From assembly GCA_963667575.2 (NCBI GenBank), contig CAXXHY010000045.1, forward strand, positions 1 to 64,000: a stretch of DNA of 64,000 nt. The letters run 5' to 3'. The notes below the pieces were generated by a model. That model was not told the DNA's origin. It saw nothing but the letters and a program-made list of their open reading frames with translations, and did no database searches. Shown one piece after another: positions 61,393 through 64,000 of the stretch (positions within the stretch are counted from its first letter, which is position 1; every line of letters begins with the position of its first letter). The DNA comes from G963665495 sp963667575. GTDB taxonomy: Bacteria; Desulfobacterota; Desulfovibrionia; Desulfovibrionales; Desulfovibrionaceae. The translations under genes and the position numbers were made by a program.

Positions 61393-61838
61393 TGGGTCAA
61401 CCGTATGCTGATTTTTTTGAGATTGCTGGTGAGCTTGAAGCTCAGGTCTTCGAAGTGCAGCCGAAGCCCCATGCCCGGACGTTGCGGACGAAAGGTTCCC
61501 CATGGTTCGGAAAAGAAAAAATACTTTTTGTCCAGTGTTTTCGAGTCGTTGAGATCCTGGTAGGCCAGCAGGACATAGGATCCCTCGGGCACGTTGTCCA
61601 TTTTGAACGGGACCGAGCCGGTTTTCAGGGCTTTGGCGTCCGGCTCGAGTGTTAGATGATAGGAGCAGGAACCCGGATTCAGGTTGGGCAGTTCCTCCTG
61701 GGTGAGCAGCATCAAGGTGATGGGCGCGTTTTTGTGAAACTGGATACTTCCCTGGATGGAGTGGTCTTTCGCCCACGCAGCGCAGGGAAAAAGCAGCAGC
61801 ATAATGAGTATGATGAATGTCAGCCAGCGATAGTTCAT
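61389..61838 (-). CDS. Exported DUF2141-like protein
   Basis: This 149-residue protein starts at ATG 61838 (AAGGATCT before it), with a signal peptide (LTFIILIMLLLFPCAAWA, residues 6-23). The mature part resembles DUF2141: VPEGSYVLLAYQDLNDSKTLDKKYFFFSEPWG. Such proteins are small beta-sandwich exported proteins of unknown role. It overlaps the crp gene by four bases (ATGA). The coupling to a regulator is unusual. Confidence 0.8.
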   Translation of the reverse strand: MNYRWLTFIILIMLLLFPCAAWAKDHSIQGSIQFHKNAPITLMLLTQEELPNLNPGSCSYHLTLEPDAKALKTGSVPFKMDNVPEGSYVLLAYQDLNDSKTLDKKYFFFSEPWGTFRPQRPGMGLRLHFEDLSFKLTSNLKKISIRLTQ

Positions 61839-61852
61839 GAACAGATCCTTAG

Positions 61853-62350
61853 TTATCGACCGAGTTCGGAGGGCATGGCCTCCAGCAAACCTACCTGGAG
61901 GACGCCCCAAAGTCCGACGCAAATGGCTTCGGCCGTGTCATGACGCAGTGACGTGGGGCGCGGGGCGCCTGACCAATCAATGATGCGTCTGGCCAATTCG
62001 ATGGCCCTGGCTTTGGCAAGCTCACCGCTGCGTTGTTCGCGCGTATACAATAATACGGCCCGCCAGGTCTGTGCCTGGGTTTGCAATACGTCCACGCCGC
62101 GGCGTTGCGCGTCGCGTATCCAGACATCCGCGGCCGGGCCGCCGCCTTCGAGTACGAGCCAGGACAGCGGCATCAGTTCGTTCAATAGTCCGTACGCGTG
62201 TCGTTTTAAAGATCCCACCCGGGGAAAATGGTGCGAACGGTACCATTGCAGACGCCCGTCGGCTCCGTACAGGGCCAGGCCTGTACGCAGTCCGACATCA
62301 ACCGCCAGAAGGCAGTTTGTTTCAGAATTCGTATGTTCTCCATCAGGCAT
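61853..62350 (-). CDS. RuvC-like (RNase H fold) protein
   Basis: This 165-residue protein starts CLLAVDVGLRTGLALYG near residue 13 (first catalytic Asp in VDVG). SWLVLEGGGPAADVW supplies a Glu and LRHDTAEAICVGLWG a C-terminal His-Asp-x-x-Glu. These fit the RNase H-like acidic active site of RuvC and YqgF relatives. The protein is shorter than YqgF and lacks its C-terminal motifs, so it may be a compact resolvase-like nuclease. It is immediately upstream of the DUF2141 gene (14 bases). Its substrate is unknown. Confidence 0.65.
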   Translation of the reverse strand: MPDGEHTNSETNCLLAVDVGLRTGLALYGADGRLQWYRSHHFPRVGSLKRHAYGLLNELMPLSWLVLEGGGPAADVWIRDAQRRGVDVLQTQAQTWRAVLLYTREQRSGELAKARAIELARRIIDWSGAPRPTSLRHDTAEAICVGLWGVLQVGLLEAMPSELGR

Positions 62351-62487
62351 ATGTCATTTTCTCAGGGAGATGAAGCATGCATGGAGAATACAAAGGATCC
62401 CTTGTTGCCGCAAGTGGCGTCCGCAGTAAAGAGGATGTCATGACATCCGGGGAACTAACTGGTTTGCCAGGTACGTTGTTGGATACA

Positions 62488-62514
62488 TTGTCAGGCCGCA
62501 TCGGATGCTATACA
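62488..62514 (+). promoter_or_regulatory. Candidate promoter for the CULT gene
   Basis: TTGTCA (62488-62493) and TATACA (62509-62514) lie just before AAGGAG and the GTG at 62542. The spacer of 15 bases is short, so confidence is modest. Confidence 0.4.
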
Positions 62515-62541
62515 CTGAAGTCAAAGAAAAAGGAGAATGCC

Positions 62542-63024
62542 GTGCTGCAACTGTATTTTCCTCTGCATCCATCGGATGTATGGCTGCCGCTGCCGCCCTG
62601 GCAGGTCCTGCGCAAGGAGCGTCGGAAGGACAACCCCTCGGGTTGGGAAGATGGCGCGCCGGGCAAGTCTCCCGAAGATGCCCCTGTGGAGGCTGATGAT
62701 CCGGGCGGCCGCCTGCTGCTCTGCAAACGCTGCCATCACAAGATCACCAAATCCGGCGCCAGAAACCAGGTCCATGGAGCGCATCGTCATGTGTTCTGCA
62801 ATCCCAACGGCCATGTCTTTGAAATAGGCTGTTTTTCCATGGCTCCCGGCTGCGCCCATGAGGGCCCGCCCATTCCCGAATTCAGCTGGTTTGCCGGCTT
62901 TGCCTGGCAGGTGGCCCTTTGCGGCGGCTGTCGCGAGCACCTTGGCTGGCGATACGTGCACCAGTCCGGCGAATCCGTGTTTCACGGGCTGATTCTGCAG
63001 CACCTGGTGGAGGATTCGGACTGA
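62542..63024 (+). CDS. CULT-domain protein, bacterial cereblon homologue
   Basis: This 160-residue protein starts at GTG 62542, six bases after AAGGAG; a frame open to 62377 lacks a site. Residues 57-145 form a CULT domain, the thalidomide-binding domain of cereblon. Zinc cysteines are C61 and C64 (CKRC) and C127 and C130 (CGGC). The three cage tryptophans are W116, W122 and W136, with spacings of 6 and 14, exactly as W380, W386 and W400 in human cereblon; C127 follows W122 by five, as C391 follows W386. No LON domain is present. Bacterial CULT proteins bind uracil- and glutarimide-like ligands; the natural role is unknown. Confidence 0.88.
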   Translation: MLQLYFPLHPSDVWLPLPPWQVLRKERRKDNPSGWEDGAPGKSPEDAPVEADDPGGRLLLCKRCHHKITKSGARNQVHGAHRHVFCNPNGHVFEIGCFSMAPGCAHEGPPIPEFSWFAGFAWQVALCGGCREHLGWRYVHQSGESVFHGLILQHLVEDSD

Positions 63025-63054
63025 TTCTTGGGGCTTCCCCGAGGCATTTTGCAA

Positions 63055-63903
63055 TTATTCAAGGCACAGGGCTGCGAATGCCTCGCAGGCTTTGCTGGCA
63101 TCCAGCCGCACATCCCGGATCAGAAACACGGGCACCTGGCGGATGTTTTCCGGCAGCTGGTGCGTACGTACGCTATTGCCTGGTGCCAGGCGGCGGATGG
63201 TGCTTGCCGTCAGGGCGGCAATGCCCATGCCCTGGGCCACGCATCGCAGGGCCACATCCGGGGCGGGCAGTTCCAGCGTACGCGCCGGGACAACGCCGTT
63301 GGCGGCGAGCCAGTCTTCGAATGTTCGGCGAAATGCGCAGCCGTTGCGCTGCAAAATCACCGAACCGGTCGCCTTAAGCGGATCAACCACATCCGGGGCG
63401 GTCACCAGCAGGAGTTCCTCGTCAAAGAGCTTTTGCGCATTCAGTTGCGGATTGTTCACTGGCCCGCTGACGAGCGCGGCTTCCAGTTCGCGGGCCAGGA
63501 CCTTTTCCGCCAGCTGGCGCGAGGGCGCAACTTCCAGCGAAAGTTCCACTTCGGCATAACGGCCCGCGTAGGTGATGAGTTTATCCGCAAGCCAGCTGGC
63601 TATGAGCGAGTCCGTGGCTCCCAGATGAAACGGACCGGCAGGTCCGCGGCAGTTGTCCAGACTTGCCCTGGCTTCGTGCAGCACATTCCGCACCTGCTGC
63701 GCATAAGGCAGCAACAGCCGTCCCTCCTGCGTAAGACTCATGCCCCGTGGTTCGCGGACAAACAAGCGTTTGCCCAGCTCCTTTTCCAGAGAGCGGATTC
63801 TGGCCGTGACATTCGAAGGCACACAATGAAGCGTATGGGCGGCTCTGGTAATGCTGCCCTGTTCGGCCACAGCCTTGAAGATACGTAATGATTCGCTGTC
63901 CAT
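63055..63903 (-). CDS. LysR-family transcriptional regulator
   Basis: This 282-residue protein has the LysR N-terminal helix-turn-helix (LRIFKAVAEQGSITRAAHTLHCVPSNVTARIRSLEKELG, key residues at 6-44) and a periplasmic-binding-type effector domain (FHLGATDSLIASWLADKLI, then GMGIAALTASTIRRL). The ATG at 63903 lies 87 bases from a divergent start at 63991. LysR genes commonly control the divergent gene. An inverted repeat sits between them. The product of the divergent gene is beyond the window. Confidence 0.95.
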   Translation of the reverse strand: MDSESLRIFKAVAEQGSITRAAHTLHCVPSNVTARIRSLEKELGKRLFVREPRGMSLTQEGRLLLPYAQQVRNVLHEARASLDNCRGPAGPFHLGATDSLIASWLADKLITYAGRYAEVELSLEVAPSRQLAEKVLARELEAALVSGPVNNPQLNAQKLFDEELLLVTAPDVVDPLKATGSVILQRNGCAFRRTFEDWLAANGVVPARTLELPAPDVALRCVAQGMGIAALTASTIRRLAPGNSVRTHQLPENIRQVPVFLIRDVRLDASKACEAFAALCLE

Positions 63904-63941
63904 TCAATATTCCTGAACGCTGTTGTCAAAAAGATTCATTT

Positions 63942-63955
63942 GTAGCGAATGCTAC
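63942..63955. promoter_or_regulatory. Candidate LysR operator
   Basis: GTAGC-GAAT-GCTAC is a perfect inverted repeat between the divergent lysR and the gene at 63991, in the usual place for LysR binding. Confidence 0.5.
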
Positions 63956-63990
63956 GCCAGGGTAGAGTGGCAGTCAAAAAGGAATTTGCC

Positions 63991-64000
63991 ATGCAAGAGC
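63991..64000 (+). CDS. Start of a gene divergent from lysR, truncated by the window edge
   Basis: ATGCAAGAGC follows AAAAAGGAA at normal spacing. Only three codons are in view, so the product is unknown. Divergence from lysR suggests it is the regulated gene. Confidence 0.5.

Noticed and set aside
1..64000. tRNA genes, CRISPR arrays, insertion sequences, prophage
   Set aside because: I looked in all larger spacers and found no cloverleaf, repeat-spacer array, transposase or phage gene.

Overview
The window comes from a sulfate-reducing bacterium, most likely of the order Desulfovibrionales (Desulfovibrio/Desulfomicrobium relatives). It carries the full dissimilatory sulfite reductase locus dsrA-dsrB-dsrD followed by a CobB/CbiA-type amidase. 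The siroheme/Fe-S cysteines of DsrA and DsrB fall at the same residue numbers as in the Desulfovibrio vulgaris enzyme. Base composition is moderately GC-rich with AT-rich spacers, and nearly all genes have AGGAG-like ribosome binding sites. I saw no rRNA, tRNA, CRISPR array, insertion sequence or prophage.

Layout: 0-6 kb holds metX-metW (methionine), a GNAT-like gene, and a minus-strand run coaX-eno-folD. 6.2-12 kb is a minus-strand surface-glycan set with two polytopic GT-C-type membrane proteins and two SAM methyltransferases. 12-12.87 kb is a long spacer before dsrABD-cbiA. 17-23 kb has hemW, mtnA, an AT-rich sulfotransferase/TPR gene, a bacteriohemerythrin and a SPOR-like exported protein. 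23-30 kb has rlmD, an overlooked 46-residue membrane protein, rfbA, a MogA-like protein, a DHH phosphoesterase, a NUDIX hydrolase and metF. 30-34 kb is a signalling block: an RsbW-like ATPase fused to a possible acyltransferase, and an HD-GYP protein. It is followed by a tiny winged-helix gene, a Cys-rich protein, an SGNH hydrolase, a MarR-MFS pair, an exported PSD-like protein and a homocysteine methyltransferase. 40-47 kb holds rpsF-rpsR-rplI-dnaB, a phenylacetate-CoA ligase, DUF456, trmJ and a TAXI-type lipoprotein. 47-52 kb holds a TtuA-like thiolase with a ThiS/MoaD-like carrier, an Hpt protein and a GGDEF-EAL protein. 52-64 kb holds a PHP-UvrD fusion helicase, an exported HEAT-repeat protein, a UbiA prenyltransferase, a radical SAM/SPASM protein, a zinc-ribbon ParA with a ribbon-helix-helix-like neighbour, a Crp regulator coupled to a DUF2141 protein, a RuvC-like protein, a bacterial cereblon-type CULT-domain protein and a LysR regulator.

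Themes that link the genes are one-carbon and methionine metabolism (metX, metW, folD, metF, mtnA, BHMT-like), tetrapyrrole and sulfite reduction (dsr, cbiA-like, hemW), and c-di-GMP/phosphorelay signalling. Five genes (metX, eno, the RsbW-like ATPase, the HEAT protein and parA) are each split by one inserted or missing base in a short homopolymer. Both halves are otherwise intact and one gene is enolase, so these look like assembly errors. I annotate each as one gene with a marked frameshift.

The most notable finding is the CULT protein at 62542-63024. Its four cysteines and three tryptophans match the spacing of the zinc site and the thalidomide-binding cage of human cereblon. Other leads are the seven-copy GGPxTx linker in ParA, a sulfur-carrier-like protein that lacks the Gly-Gly tail, two small genes with their own promoters, and a strong hairpin between dsrB and dsrD.
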